Assembly: GCF_024362365.1 (NCBI RefSeq)
Contig: NZ_CP101464.1
Location: 2,542,001 to 2,606,000, forward strand
Reading direction: 5' to 3'
Length of the DNA stretch: 64,000 bases
DNA from: Janibacter sp. CX7
GTDB taxonomy: Bacteria; Actinomycetota; Actinomycetes; Actinomycetales; Dermatophilaceae
In this document: positions 9,300-20,208 of the stretch, piece after piece
How the letters are laid out: the number at the start of each line of letters is the position of its first letter
How positions within the stretch are numbered: position 1 is the first letter of the stretch
Made by a program: the position numbers and the translations under genes
The notes under the pieces: generated by a model
The model's database searches: none
Seen by the model: the letters and a program-made list of their open reading frames with translations, nothing else
Told to the model about the DNA's origin: nothing

Positions 9300-10067
9300 A
9301 TGGCCCCGGCCCTCGACCTGCTCCCCCGCCGCACGGCGCTCACCGAGACGGCCCTCGTCCTGGGTGTCTCGCTCGGCGCCTCGGCGCTGTGGTCGGCACT
9401 GTCGCTGCTGCGCAAGCTCACCGCCGACGAGGGGCTCTCCGGGCAGGTGACCTCGATGAACCAGTCGGTCACCCCCGACCAGCCCTGGCTCGACCTGACC
9501 CACCAGCTCGTCGGCATCGGCCTGGCCCTCGTGCCGGTCGCGCTGGCCCTGCACCTGCTGGCTCGGCAGCACCCGCACCCCGCACGTCTCGTCGGCCTCG
9601 ACGGGCGCGCCCCGGCACGTGACCTCCTCCAGGGCATGGCCCTCGCCGCCACCATCGGCATCCCCGGCCTCGGGCTCTACCTGCTCGCCCGCGCCCTCGA
9701 CCTCAACACGACGATCGCCGCCTCCGACCTCGGTCAGGCCTGGTGGACGATCCCGGTCCTGGTCCTCGCGGCGGGTCAGAACGCGGTGCTCGAGGAGGTC
9801 GTCATGGTCGGCTACCTCTTCACCCGGTGGCGTGAGGCCGGCTGGAGCCCCGTGACGATCGTCGTCGTCAGCGCGCTCGTCCGGGGCAGCTACCACCTCT
9901 ACCAGGGGCTGGGTGGCTTCGTCGGCAACATCGCGATGGGCCTGCTGCTCGGCGCCGTCTACCTGCGGGTGCGCCGGGTCATGCCCTTGGTCATCGCCCA
10001 CTGGGTCATCGACGTCGTCGCCTTCGTCGGCTATGCCCTGCTCGTCACCCGCGTCGGGTGGCTGTGA
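9300..10067 (+). CDS. CPBP family intramembrane metalloprotease homologue
   Basis: Integral membrane protein of the CAAX-protease/bacteriocin-processing (Abi) family, 255 residues with about seven hydrophobic segments. The family motifs are visible in order: EEVVMVGYLFTR (paired Glu and later Arg), a His-containing RGSYHLYQG, and IAHWVIDVV with the third-motif His. Members cleave or bind membrane substrates such as anti-sigma factors or peptides; the substrate here is unknown. The start is supported by TACGCT 6 nt upstream, implying a leaderless mRNA. It converges with the lipoprotein gene, the two stops being 3 nt apart. Confidence 0.85.
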   Translation: MAPALDLLPRRTALTETALVLGVSLGASALWSALSLLRKLTADEGLSGQVTSMNQSVTPDQPWLDLTHQLVGIGLALVPVALALHLLARQHPHPARLVGLDGRAPARDLLQGMALAATIGIPGLGLYLLARALDLNTTIAASDLGQAWWTIPVLVLAAGQNAVLEEVVMVGYLFTRWREAGWSPVTIVVVSALVRGSYHLYQGLGGFVGNIAMGLLLGAVYLRVRRVMPLVIAHWVIDVVAFVGYALLVTRVGWL

Positions 10068-10070
10068 CCC

Positions 10071-10970
10071 TCACAGGTCGCCGTCGTCGAGCTCCTTGAC
10101 GGACTTCGCCCCGGCGGGTCGCTTGTAGTCCTCGTCGGTCGACCCCCACTTGCTGAACTTCAGCGTCGTGCGGTCCGGGAAGCGGCCGTAGGTCATCTCG
10201 AGCAGCTTCGTCGGCGACCCGGTCGTCATGTAGACCTGCCGTTGCCCGGCATTGCTGCCCTGGCTCCCGCTGACCCGGTTGAGCTGGACGAGGTGCACCC
10301 ACTCCCCGTCGAGGGCGACCGTGCTCGCCGGGCTGTAGCGGGCGTCGATGGGGGTGAGCCCCTCGCCGAAGAAGCTGCTCTTGATCAGCCGATAGGGCTT
10401 GAAGATCTCGACCGCGGAGCGCTCCCGCGGGATCTGCACCCATTGGCCGACCCGCTTGCGCATGGGGCTCGCCCGGCGCACCCCCCGGGTGTCGAGCCAG
10501 GCCTTGTCGACCTTGACGTAGTGCTCCATCCCGATGACGACGCTCTCGAGCTTGCCGCCGCCCTCAAGGGTCACCGTGCTGTGCGACTTGCCGCCGTCGG
10601 CATTCTGCTGCGTGACACCACCGGTCGACCCCTCGGACACGATGCTCATCTGCAGGTCGCGCTCGGCGTCGTGCAGGGTGCCGGTGATCGTGACGCTGGA
10701 CGACGCACTCGCATAGGAGCGCATCGCGTCGATGAGCGTCTCCGGGCCGGGCGTCGCCGGGCGCGTCCCCGACGGGGTCGCGCCGGCCGCCGTCGTGGTG
10801 GCGGTGCTGGGCTCCGTCGTCGAGGTCGTCTCGAGCGGCACCTGGCTCGTGCTCGACGACGAAGGGGAGGCCCCCTCCCCTCCGAGGTCGCACCCGGTCA
10901 GGGACAGCGCGACGGCGCCGGCCAGCAGGATGCTGGCCCGGCGCCGTCGGGCGTGGTCACACAGGCTCAC
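10071..10970 (-). CDS. Secreted lipoprotein, LppX/LprG-like
   Basis: Predicted lipid-anchored envelope protein of 299 residues. An Arg-rich start (HARRRRAS), a hydrophobic stretch and the lipobox LSLTGC form a lipoprotein signal; a Ser/Thr/Pro linker follows. The mature part, with GTLHDAERDLQM and later HYVKVDKAWLD, resembles the beta-sheet fold of mycobacterial LppX/LprG lipid carriers, which is a judgement from pattern only. I chose the GTG at 10970 because GAGGGG lies about 10 nt upstream; the ATG at 10988 has no such site. It follows sdhB by 34 nt on the same strand. A long hairpin lies in its first codons. Confidence 0.75.
   Translation of the reverse strand: MSLCDHARRRRASILLAGAVALSLTGCDLGGEGASPSSSSTSQVPLETTSTTEPSTATTTAAGATPSGTRPATPGPETLIDAMRSYASASSSVTITGTLHDAERDLQMSIVSEGSTGGVTQQNADGGKSHSTVTLEGGGKLESVVIGMEHYVKVDKAWLDTRGVRRASPMRKRVGQWVQIPRERSAVEIFKPYRLIKSSFFGEGLTPIDARYSPASTVALDGEWVHLVQLNRVSGSQGSNAGQRQVYMTTGSPTKLLEMTYGRFPDRTTLKFSKWGSTDEDYKRPAGAKSVKELDDGDL
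10910..10949 (-). repeat. Long hairpin within the lipoprotein signal-peptide codons
   Basis: CGACGGCGCCGGCCAGCA (10910-10927) pairs with TGCTGGC (10931-10937) plus CGGCGCCGTCG (10939-10949): 18 bp with one bulged base and a 3-nt loop. It lies about 60-95 nt past the sdhB stop, so it could reduce read-through from sdhCAB or hinder translation of the lipoprotein. Confidence 0.5.
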
Positions 10971-11004
10971 AACCAACGATCCCCTCATCGTCGGCGGTCG
11001 CGGC

Positions 11005-11750
11005 TCAGAGAGCGCCGCGGGCCGCCTTGCGCAGGTCGGAGTTGAGCGTGCTGATGACGTCGAGCGGGATCTCCTTGGGGCACGCCGCGGCGCACTCGCC
11101 GATGTTGGTGCACCCGCCGAAGCCCTCGAGGTCGTGCGTCTCGAGCATCTTGACGACACGGCCACCACGCTCGGGCTGACCCTGCGGCAGCTCACCCAGG
11201 TGGGTGACCTTGGCGCCGAGGAAGAGCATGCCCGAGGCATTGGGGCAGGCAGCGACGCAGGCGCCGCAGCCGATGCACTTGGCCGAGTCGAAGGCCCGGT
11301 CCGCGTGGTCCTTGGGGACCGGCACCGAGTGCGCCTCGGGGGCGGCACCCGTGTTGACCGAGATGTAGCCGCCAGACTGGATGATCCGGTCGAAGGCGCT
11401 GCGGTCGACGACGAGGTCACGCACGACCGGGAAGGCGTTGGCCCGCCACGGCTCGACGGTGATGGTCTCTCCGCTGCGGAAGGAGCGCATGTGCAGCTGG
11501 CAGGTGGTCGTCCGCTCGGGGCCGTGGGCCTCGCCGGAGATCATCAGGCCGCACATGCCGCAGATGCCCTCGCGGCAGTCGCTGTCGAAGGCCACCGGCT
11601 CGGTGCCCTCGGCGATGAGCTGCTCGTTGAGGACGTCGAGCATCTCGAGGAAGGACATGTCCGGGGAGATGTCCTTCACCTGGTAGGTGACGAGTTCGCC
11701 CTTCGCCGTGGGCCCGGCCTGGCGCCAGATCTTGAGGGTCAGTTCCATGC

Positions 11751-11754
<4 letters not shown>
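11005..11754 (-). CDS. sdhB: Succinate dehydrogenase iron-sulfur subunit
   Basis: Electron-transfer subunit of complex II. The N-terminal ferredoxin domain has the [2Fe-2S] ligands in [10 protein letters not shown] plus a later Cys (TTTC), and the C-terminal domain has [12 protein letters not shown] and [16 protein letters not shown] for the [4Fe-4S] and [3Fe-4S] clusters. Length 249 aa. The GTG at 11754 overlaps the sdhA stop (GTGA) and has GGAG 6 nt upstream, which makes it a better start than the ATG two codons later. It is the last gene of the sdhCAB operon. Confidence 0.96.
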
Positions 11755-13739
<1,985 letters not shown>

Positions 13740-13756
13740 GTGTTCGTTGCTCCTGC

Positions 13757-14473
13757 TCAGAGGCTGTCGATGAAGATGTAGACCGGCGGGATCAGGAAGC
13801 CGACGACGATGACCGCCGCGAGCACCGTCCCGATCGCACGGGCGCGGGCACGGGCGACCGCGGTGCCGTTGAGGCCCAGCGTCTGCGACGCGCTGTAGAC
13901 GCCGTGGTAGAGGTGCATCCCCAGTGCCACCATCGCCAGGACGTAGATGAGCAGGACCCACCACATCGCGAAGGCCGCGCTGATCATCACGTAGGGCGAC
14001 TCCTTGATCGCCTCCGCGCTCGTGCCTGACCCGTAGAGGTTCGGCTTGACGATCGTGAACTGGATGAGGTGGAAGATCACGAAGATGAAGAGCGCCAGAC
14101 CGCCCCAGCGCATCGTGCGCGAGGCCATGGTCGACGACAGGTTCTTCTTCACCTGGTACTTGACCGGCCGGGCGGCGTTGTTGCGACCGATGAGCTTGAG
14201 CGCCGCGTAGACGTGGCCGACGAGCGCGAGGATCAGCACGACCCGAATGACCCACAGCAGACCCGAGTACGGGAGCATCGGCTCACCGAAGGTGCGCAGG
14301 TGGTGGGCGTACTCGTCGAACGCCTCCTGCCCGGCCAGCGCCTTGAGGTTGCCGTACATGTGCAACAGGACGTACAGGAGGAAGATGACGCCGGTGCCCG
14401 CCATGAGGAACTTCAGCCCGATGGAGGAGGACGCCACCCCCTTCTTCTTCGCGGGGAGGGTCGTAGTAGCCAC
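13757..14473 (-). CDS. sdhC: Succinate dehydrogenase cytochrome b subunit
   Basis: Membrane anchor of complex II with five hydrophobic segments in 238 residues, the single-subunit type that binds haem b and quinone. Conserved histidines appear in [21 protein letters not shown] and [10 protein letters not shown]. No separate sdhD follows, as expected for this class. The GTG at 14473 is chosen because TACCTT (14480-14485) lies 6 nt upstream, giving a leaderless start; the GTG at 14506 is upstream of that box. First gene of sdhCAB, divergent from the gene at 14610. Confidence 0.93.
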   Translation of the reverse strand: MATTTLPAKKKGVASSSIGLKFLMAGTGVIFLLYVLLHMYGNLKALAGQEAFDEYAHHLRTFGEPMLPYSGLLWVIRVVLILALVGHVYAALKLIGRNNAARPVKYQVKKNLSSTMASRTMRWGGLALFIFVIFHLIQFTIVKPNLYGSGTSAEAIKESPYVMISAAFAMWWVLLIYVLAMVALGMHLYHGVYSASQTLGLNGTAVARARARAIGTVLAAVIVVGFLIPPVYIFIDSL

Positions 14474-14479
14474 GGGCTC

Positions 14480-14485
14480 AAGGTA
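14480..14485 (-). promoter_or_regulatory. -10 box for leaderless sdhC
   Basis: TACCTT on the minus strand, 6 nt before the GTG start of sdhC. Confidence 0.45.
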
Positions 14486-14575
14486 CCGCCTTGTGAGCGC
14501 CGACACGCACCCGGGTACGCCTCTCGCGGTGTGATGTTGCCCCGGTTACCGTCACGTAATAGACAACAGAAATGT

Positions 14576-14589
14576 CCCGGAATTCCGGG
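14576..14589. promoter_or_regulatory. 14-bp perfect palindrome upstream of the SpeE-like gene
   Basis: CCCGGAATTCCGGG is fully self-complementary and lies 20 bp before the ATG at 14610, in the divergent interval with sdhC. It is placed like an operator; no cognate regulator gene is adjacent. Confidence 0.4.
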
Positions 14590-14609
14590 CCTGAGCGAGA
14601 GGTGGACCC

Positions 14610-15299
14610 ATGGACGACGCACCCCCGCAGACCCTCGTGTCCGCGACGACCCCGCGCGGTGAGATCGCGCTGCGGGAGCGTCCGCACCCGGACGGCAGCG
14701 GGTCGCTCGTCCACGAGCTCGTCGTCGCCGGCGTCTTCGCGATGGACAGCCTCGACACCTCGACCGAGGCGGCTCTCGCGCTCGAGTCCCTCGCCCGCAC
14801 CGACTCCCCCGAGCGGGTGCTCGTGGGCGGGCTCGGGCTGGGCTTCACGACGTGGCAGGTCCTCAAGGACAAGCGCGTGCGCCACGTCGACGTCGTCGAG
14901 ATCGAGACCGACCTCGTCGAGTGGGCCCGCCTCGGCCTCGCGCCGACGCTCGGCCTCGTGGCCAGACACCCCCGGGTGAGCGTCCACGCCGGCGACGTCG
15001 CACCGGTCCTGCGTGGGCAGGCGACCCCCGTCGGCCCGTGGGACCTCGTGCTGCTCGACGTCGACAACGGCCCGAGCTTCCTCGTCCACGAGGGCAACGA
15101 GCGCATCTACTCCCCCGACGCCCTGCGCGCCGCCCTCGACCAGGTCTGCCCCGGCGGCACCCTCGCCATCTGGGCGGCCCAGCGCGAGCCCGACCTCCGC
15201 GCAGCGCTGGAGCCCCTCGGCACCACCGAGGAGGTCCTCCTCGACGTCGAGCGCGAAGGGCGCACCCTCACCTACGCCCTCTACCTCACCAGCCCCTGA
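14610..15299 (+). CDS. Spermidine synthase-like SAM-dependent protein
   Basis: Rossmann-fold protein of 229 residues related to spermidine synthase (SpeE). The SAM-binding region is VLVGGLGLGFTTWQ near residue 71, followed by the acidic end of strand 2 in VDVVEIE and a later LLDVDNGPSFLV. The N-terminal beta domain of full SpeE is short, and the polyamine-site Asp motif is replaced by DVDNG, so a polyamine product cannot be assumed; it may be a methyltransferase. The gene is single, divergent from sdhCAB, with a palindrome 20 bp upstream of its start. Confidence 0.75.
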   Translation: MDDAPPQTLVSATTPRGEIALRERPHPDGSGSLVHELVVAGVFAMDSLDTSTEAALALESLARTDSPERVLVGGLGLGFTTWQVLKDKRVRHVDVVEIETDLVEWARLGLAPTLGLVARHPRVSVHAGDVAPVLRGQATPVGPWDLVLLDVDNGPSFLVHEGNERIYSPDALRAALDQVCPGGTLAIWAAQREPDLRAALEPLGTTEEVLLDVEREGRTLTYALYLTSP

Positions 15300-15318
15300 C
15301 CTGACCCCGCTGGCTGGA

Positions 15319-15436
15319 TGGCCGGGAAGAGCTGACGTGGCCGGGATCAACGGACGTGGCCGGGCAATTGCGCGGTCATCTCCAGACATCTCGGCCCGTT
15401 CAAGGATGTCCGGGCCATCAGCAGGTTTCCCGGCCA
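15319..15436. mobile_element. 118-bp inverted-repeat element with 19-bp iterons
   Basis: TGGCCGGGAA at 15319-15328 is mirrored by TTCCCGGCCA at 15427-15436. Inside the left arm GGCCGGG recurs at 15320, 15339 and 15358, exactly 19 bp apart; the right arm has CCCGGCC at 15429 and weaker copies at 15410 and 15391, again 19 bp apart. No reading frame is present. Arrays of spaced terminal repeats resemble IS21-type transposase sites, so this may be a MITE or IS remnant. It opens the 380-bp gene-free stretch between the genes ending at 15299 and 15680. Confidence 0.5.
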
Positions 15437-15469
15437 ACTCCCTTCGCACGATGCACGCGTCCCCCGACA

Positions 15470-15539
15470 GCGTTGATGTCACCTGGCAGCGTGGCGCCAG
15501 TCGGTTGCCCGGAGAAGGGGGACCAGGTGACACCAACGC
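15470..15539. repeat. 17-bp inverted repeat with 36-bp loop
   Basis: GCGTTGATGTCACCTGG (15470-15486) and CCAGGTGACACCAACGC (15523-15539) are complementary except for one G-U-type mismatch. It lies 170 bp past the SpeE-like gene, beside the iteron element, and may be a second foldback. The flanking bases up to 15620 hold nothing else I can recognise. Confidence 0.45.
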
Positions 15540-15620
15540 CGTCAGGCGGGCAGAGACCTGGTCGAGGCGGGCGCCGCGCGACCTTCCTCAGGAGGCGTTG
15601 GGAGACGACGCCGGGACGAG

Positions 15621-15658
15621 AGGTGGGGTCCGGCCCAGCCCAGCGCCGGGCCCCACCT
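15621..15658 (-). terminator. hemL terminator hairpin
   Basis: AGGTGGGGTCCGGC pairs with GCCGGGCCCCACCT, 14 bp with one G-U pair and a 10-nt loop, beginning 22 nt past the hemL stop. Confidence 0.65.
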
Positions 15659-15679
15659 GCCGGCACCCAACCCGACGCA

Positions 15680-17011
15680 TCAGCCGGCAGCGGCCGCCTT
15701 GGCAGCGGCGGGCAGTGCGGTGCGGATCGTGTCGAGGGCCTCGGCGTCGAGGGCATCGGAGACGAACCACACCTCGAAGGCGCTCGGCGGCAGGTGCACG
15801 CCGCCCTCGAGCATCGCGTGGAAGAAGCGCCCGTAGGCGGCCGTGTCCTGGTCCTGCGCGTCGGCGAAGGAGCGCACCGGCTCGTCGCGGAAGAAGATCG
15901 AGAACATCGACCCGGCCCACTGGACGGTGTGCGCGACGCCTTCGGCGGACAGGGCGGCGGAGGCGGCGTCGGCGATGGTGCGGGCCGTCGTCTCGAGCCG
16001 GGGGTAGAGCTCCTCGGTGCACGCGCGCAGGGTCGCCAGGCCGGCGGCGGTCGCGACGGGGTTACCCGACAGGGTGCCGGCCTGGTAGACGGGACCGTCG
16101 GGCGCGAGCCGCGCCATGAGGTCGGCGCGGCCGCCGAAGGCCGCGGCCGGGAAGCCGCCGCCCATGACCTTGCCGAAGGTGAAGAGGTCGGGGGCGCCGC
16201 TCGGGTAGCCACCGGGGTGGGCGCCCTGCGCCGACGTCTCGAGGCCGTACCAGCCGGAGCGGCTCGCGCGGAACCCGGTCATCACCTCGTCGCTGATGAG
16301 CAGCGCACCGTGCGTCGCGGTGATCTTGCGCAGGGCCTCGGTGAACCCGGGCGCTGGCGGCACGACGCCCATGTTGCCCGGGGATGCCTCGGTGATGACC
16401 GCCGCGATCTCCTCGCCGCGCACCGCGAAGAGCTCCTCGAGGGCGCCGAGGTCGTTGTAGGGCAGCACGACCGTCTCACCGGCGGCCGAGGCCGGCACCC
16501 CTGCCGAGTCGGGCAGGGCGAAGGTCGCGACGCCCGAACCGGCCTGTGCGAGAAGGGCGTCCACGTGGCCGTGGTAGCAGCCGGCGAACTTCACGACGAC
16601 CGATCGTCCGGTCGCACCACGTGCCAGGCGAAGGGCGGACATCGTCGCCTCGGTCCCCGAGGAGACGAGCCGCACCTGCTCCAGCGGGGCGACCCGGTCG
16701 ACGATCTCCTCGGCGAGGGCCACCTCGTTCTCGCTCGGGGTGCCGAAGGAGAAGCCCTTGGCCGCCGCCTGCGTCACCGCGTCGAGGACGTCGGGGTGGG
16801 CGTGACCGAGGATCATCGGGCCCCACGAGCAGATGAGGTCGACGTAGCGGTTGCCGTCGACGTCGGTGAGCCAGGCTCCCTTCGCCTGGTCGATGAAGCG
16901 CGGCACCCCGCCGACGCCGCGGAAGGCCCGGACCGGTGAGTTGACCCCACCCGGGATCACCTCGCGCGCGCGGTCGAAGAGTGCCTGGGATGCGGTCGTG
17001 GAGGACGTCAT
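15680..17011 (-). CDS. hemL: Glutamate-1-semialdehyde 2,1-aminomutase
   Basis: PLP enzyme converting glutamate-1-semialdehyde to 5-aminolevulinate, the second step of the C5 haem route begun by HemA. The 443-residue protein shows [11 protein letters not shown], the phosphate-binding [15 protein letters not shown], and [11 protein letters not shown] with the Schiff-base Lys. GGGAG lies about 10 nt before the ATG. It follows the hemB-marR end of the haem operon after a 100-bp gap containing a REP-like palindrome, so it could be co-transcribed or have its own promoter. A terminator follows. Confidence 0.97.
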   Translation of the reverse strand: MTSSTTASQALFDRAREVIPGGVNSPVRAFRGVGGVPRFIDQAKGAWLTDVDGNRYVDLICSWGPMILGHAHPDVLDAVTQAAAKGFSFGTPSENEVALAEEIVDRVAPLEQVRLVSSGTEATMSALRLARGATGRSVVVKFAGCYHGHVDALLAQAGSGVATFALPDSAGVPASAAGETVVLPYNDLGALEELFAVRGEEIAAVITEASPGNMGVVPPAPGFTEALRKITATHGALLISDEVMTGFRASRSGWYGLETSAQGAHPGGYPSGAPDLFTFGKVMGGGFPAAAFGGRADLMARLAPDGPVYQAGTLSGNPVATAAGLATLRACTEELYPRLETTARTIADAASAALSAEGVAHTVQWAGSMFSIFFRDEPVRSFADAQDQDTAAYGRFFHAMLEGGVHLPPSAFEVWFVSDALDAEALDTIRTALPAAAKAAAAG

Positions 17012-17076
17012 GCGCCCAGTCTCCCAAACCCCACCCGCACGCTCCCGGACGAGGTAGCGCGCCACCACCCCACGTT

Positions 17077-17111
17077 CCCTGAGTAGGTTGCGCAGCAACC
17101 GTCTCGAAGGG
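17077..17111. repeat. REP-like palindrome between marR and hemL
   Basis: CCCTGAGTA, then the hairpin GGTTGC-GCA-GCAACC (17086-17100), then GTCTCGAAGGG. The outer CCCT/AGGG can also pair. I recall elements with this CCCTGAGTA...TCGAAGGG layout as dispersed intergenic repeats in actinobacterial genomes. It abuts the marR stop at 17112. Confidence 0.5.
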
Positions 17112-17588
17112 TCAGTCGTCGAGCCCGATCTCGTGGTGCTGCGGCGCCATCTGATCGCGCAGCGCGGCCATGGCGCCCCCGAGAGCGGCGAACTGCTCGG
17201 GCGTCAGGACGTCGACGAGGTGACGGCGCACCGAGGCGACGTGCTGCTCGGCGATGCTCTCGAGGGCCTCGCGCCCCGCGTCGGTCAGCGAGATCTCGAC
17301 GCCACGACCGTCGTCGGTCGACCGGCACCGCTCGACCCAGCCACGCTTCTCGAGGCGGGCCGCGGTGTGCGTCACGCGCGAGCGCGACTGGATGATGTCG
17401 TCGGCCAGGCGCGACATGCGAGTGCGCTGGTCGGGCGACTCCGAGAGCATCGACAGCAGCTCGTACTCGGTGAGCTGGATCCCGAGCGGCGCGAGGTCGT
17501 CGACGAGCGCCCGCTCGAGCAGACGCGAGCCGCGCAGGTAGGCACGCCAGTGCTTCTGCTGGTCGTCGTCGAGCCAGACCTCGTCCAT
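17112..17588 (-). CDS. MarR family transcriptional regulator
   Basis: Winged-helix regulator of 158 residues. The MarR core is visible: [42 protein letters not shown] (recognition helix region) and the wing [14 protein letters not shown]. The ATG shares one base with the hemB stop (TGATG), so it is the distal gene of the rex-hem operon. A MarR protein translated with haem enzymes might respond to oxidants or haem intermediates, but no operator was identified. An in-frame GTG lies one codon upstream. Confidence 0.88.
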   Translation of the reverse strand: MDEVWLDDDQQKHWRAYLRGSRLLERALVDDLAPLGIQLTEYELLSMLSESPDQRTRMSRLADDIIQSRSRVTHTAARLEKRGWVERCRSTDDGRGVEISLTDAGREALESIAEQHVASVRRHLVDVLTPEQFAALGGAMAALRDQMAPQHHEIGLDD

Positions 17589-18571
17589 CACAGCCGCCCG
17601 GCGAGCTCGAGGGCGAAGTAGGTGAGGACGATCTGGGCGCCGGCCCGCTTGATGTGCAGCACCGACTCCATGACGGCGGCATCGCGGTCGATCCAGCCGC
17701 GCTCGGCGGCCGCGACGATCTGCGCGTACTCGCCGGAGATCTGGTAGGCCGCGACGGGCACCGGCGAGACCTCGGCGGCCGCGGCGATGACGTCAAGGTG
17801 CGGCTGCGCCGGCTTGACCATGATGATGTCGGCGCCCTCGGCGAGGTCGAGCTCGATCTCGCGCAGCGCCTCGGTCGCATTGGCCGGGTCCTGCTGGTAG
17901 GTCGCGCGGTCGCCGCTCAGCGAGGACTGCACCGCCTCGCGGAAGGGTCCGTAGAGCGCCGAGGTGTACTTCGCCGCATAGGCCAGCACGAGGGTGTCGG
18001 TGTGGCCGGCCGCATCGAGCGCGGCGCGGACGTGGGCGACCTGGCCGTCCATCATCCCGGACAGGCCGAGGACGTGGGAGCCGGCCTCCGCCTGGGCGAG
18101 CGCCATGTCGGCGTAGCGCTCGAGGGTCGCGTCGTTGTCGACGACGCTGCGCCCGTCGAGGGTCGTCGTGAGCACGCCGCAGTGACCGTGGTCGGTGAAC
18201 TCGTCGAGGCACAGGTCGGTCATGACGACGAGCCGGTCGCCGACGGCATCGACGACGGCGCGGGTGGCGATGTTGAGGATCCCCTGCGGGTCGTCGGCGC
18301 CGGAACCGCGGGCGTCCTTGGCCTCCGGCACGCCGAAGAGCATGATCCCGCCGATGCCCGCTTCGACGCAGGCGCGGGCCTCGTCGACGAGCGACTCGAG
18401 GGTGTGCTGGACGACGCCCGGCATCGAGGTGATCTCCACCGGCGCGTCGATGCCCTCGCGGACGAAGACCGGCAGGACGAGGTCGGCCGGGTGCACCCGG
18501 GTCTGCGCCACGAGACGACGAAGGGGGATGCTCCCCCGCAGTCGTCGCGGCCGGACGACGGGCCCGGTCAC
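17588..18571 (-). CDS. hemB: Delta-aminolevulinic acid dehydratase (porphobilinogen synthase)
   Basis: Condenses two 5-aminolevulinates to porphobilinogen. Length 327 aa. Active-site lysines appear in AAKYTSALYGPF and IIMVKPAQPHLD. The metal-binding stretch LCLDEFTDHGHCG has Cys and Asp where the zinc type has three Cys, the mixed form usual in actinobacteria. The start is GTG, overlapping the cobA/hemD stop (GTGA) with GAAGGG immediately upstream. Fifth gene of the rex operon. Confidence 0.96.
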   Translation of the reverse strand: MTGPVVRPRRLRGSIPLRRLVAQTRVHPADLVLPVFVREGIDAPVEITSMPGVVQHTLESLVDEARACVEAGIGGIMLFGVPEAKDARGSGADDPQGILNIATRAVVDAVGDRLVVMTDLCLDEFTDHGHCGVLTTTLDGRSVVDNDATLERYADMALAQAEAGSHVLGLSGMMDGQVAHVRAALDAAGHTDTLVLAYAAKYTSALYGPFREAVQSSLSGDRATYQQDPANATEALREIELDLAEGADIIMVKPAQPHLDVIAAAAEVSPVPVAAYQISGEYAQIVAAAERGWIDRDAAVMESVLHIKRAGAQIVLTYFALELAGRL

Positions 18572-20208
18572 CCCTTCGCCTTCCGCCGGGCGGTGGACTT
18601 CTTGCGCCGCTGGCTGGGTCGCATGGGCTCCTCGCCGGACTCGGCCGCCGCAGCGGCGAGCTCGCGGCCGTGCTCGGCCAGGGCCTCGACGAGGCTGTCG
18701 CCGGTGGCCTCGGGGGCGAGGACGTCGACCCGCAGGCCGGCCTCCTCGGCGGTCTTGGCCGTGGCCGGCCCGATGCAGGCGATGACCGTCGACGGGTGCG
18801 GCTTGCCGGCGATGCCGACGAGGTTGCGCACCGTCGAGGAGGAGGTGAAGACGACGGCGTCGAAGGCGCCCTGCTTGATGGCGTCGCGCACCGGCGCCGG
18901 CGGCGGGGTCGCCCGGACGGTGCGGTAGGCGGTGACGTCGTCGACCTGCCAGCCCATGTCCTGCAGACCGGCGACGAGGGTGTCGGTCGCGATGTCGGCG
19001 CGGGGCAGGAAGACGCGGTCGATGGGGTCGAGGACCTCGTCGTAGGGCGGCCACTCCTCGAGGAGGCCGCGGGCGGACATCTCGCCGGTCGGCACGAGGT
19101 CGGGCTCCAGGCCCCACTCGCGCAGGGCGTCGGCCGTCACGCCACCGACGGCGGCGATCTTGAGGCCGGAGAAGGCGCGGGCGTCGAGGCCGAACTCCTC
19201 GAACTTCTCCCGGATCGCCTTGACCGCGTTGACCGAGGTGAAGCCGATCCACTGGTAGCGACCGGTGACGAGGCCGCGGACGGCCCGCTCCACGGCCTGC
19301 GGGGTGCGCGGCGGCTCGACGCTGATCGTCGGGACGACCTCGCTCGTCGCGCCGTGGCCGAGCAGCTGCTTGGTCATCGGGCCGGCCTGGTCCTTGGTGC
19401 GCGGGATGAGCACGCGCCAGCCGTAGAGCGGCTTGGTCTCGAACCACGAGAGGGCCTCGCGCATGGCGACGGTCGAGCCGATGACCGCGAGGATCGGCTC
19501 CTCGAGATCGTGCAGCGCGTCGGCGGCCTCCTCGAGCGTCGTCTGGCGGGTGGCCTGCTGCGTCGTCGTGCCGCCCCGGGTCAGCGCGACGGGGGTGTCG
19601 GCGGCGCGGCCGGCGGCGACGAGCTCGCCGAAGGCGGGCCCGAGGTGCTCGGGCAGCCCGAGGAGCACGAGGGTGATGTCGTCGGAGACCGAGGCCGACA
19701 GGTCGGCACGCTTCGCACCGCTCAGGCTGATGACGTGCAGGGCACCGGTCCCCCGCGCCGTGAGGGGCACTCCGGCGTAGGTCGGCACGGCGCTCACCGA
19801 GGAGACGCCCGGCACGACGTCGAAGTCGATGCCCGCCTTGACCAGGGCCTGCGCCTCCTCGGCGAGGCCGTTGAAGGTCGCCGGGTCGCCGTCCATGAGT
19901 CGCACGACGAGCCCGCCCTTGTGCGCCTTGGCCGTCTTGACGACGAGCTTGGCGCGCGAGGCGTGGGTCAGCTGCTGACCGTGTTCGCCGTGGCTGGCGT
20001 CGACGACCTCGACCTCGTCGGTCGTCATCGAGGCGACGATCGCCTCGTTGGTCAGCTGGTCGGTGATCACCGCGTCCGCGCGCCCGAGCAGGTCGACGGC
20101 GGCGACGGTCATGAGTGACGCGTCACCCGGTCCGGCGCCGACGAAGGCGACGCGGGCCGGCCGGCGAGCGGCGGTGGTGGCGGCGGTGGCAGTGCGCTGG
20201 GGGGTCAC
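18568..20208 (-). CDS. hemD: Fused uroporphyrinogen-III methyltransferase/uroporphyrinogen-III synthase
   Basis: Two-domain protein of 546 residues. The first 260 residues form a tetrapyrrole-methylase domain ([49 protein letters not shown]); the rest is a HemD domain ([40 protein letters not shown]) that closes the tetrapyrrole ring. This fusion is normal in actinobacteria. The methylase active-site text differs from E. coli CysG, so methyl transfer activity should not be assumed. A Lys/Arg-rich tail ends the protein. The GTG overlaps the hemC stop (GTGA). Confidence 0.95.
   Translation of the reverse strand: MTPQRTATAATTAARRPARVAFVGAGPGDASLMTVAAVDLLGRADAVITDQLTNEAIVASMTTDEVEVVDASHGEHGQQLTHASRAKLVVKTAKAHKGGLVVRLMDGDPATFNGLAEEAQALVKAGIDFDVVPGVSSVSAVPTYAGVPLTARGTGALHVISLSGAKRADLSASVSDDITLVLLGLPEHLGPAFGELVAAGRAADTPVALTRGGTTTQQATRQTTLEEAADALHDLEEPILAVIGSTVAMREALSWFETKPLYGWRVLIPRTKDQAGPMTKQLLGHGATSEVVPTISVEPPRTPQAVERAVRGLVTGRYQWIGFTSVNAVKAIREKFEEFGLDARAFSGLKIAAVGGVTADALREWGLEPDLVPTGEMSARGLLEEWPPYDEVLDPIDRVFLPRADIATDTLVAGLQDMGWQVDDVTAYRTVRATPPPAPVRDAIKQGAFDAVVFTSSSTVRNLVGIAGKPHPSTVIACIGPATAKTAEEAGLRVDVLAPEATGDSLVEALAEHGRELAAAAAESGEEPMRPSQRRKKSTARRKAKG

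Noticed and set aside
15300..15680. A hidden gene in the 380-bp gap
   Set aside because: No frame here has both a plausible start and normal codon use; the sequence is dominated by inverted repeats and the hemL terminator.
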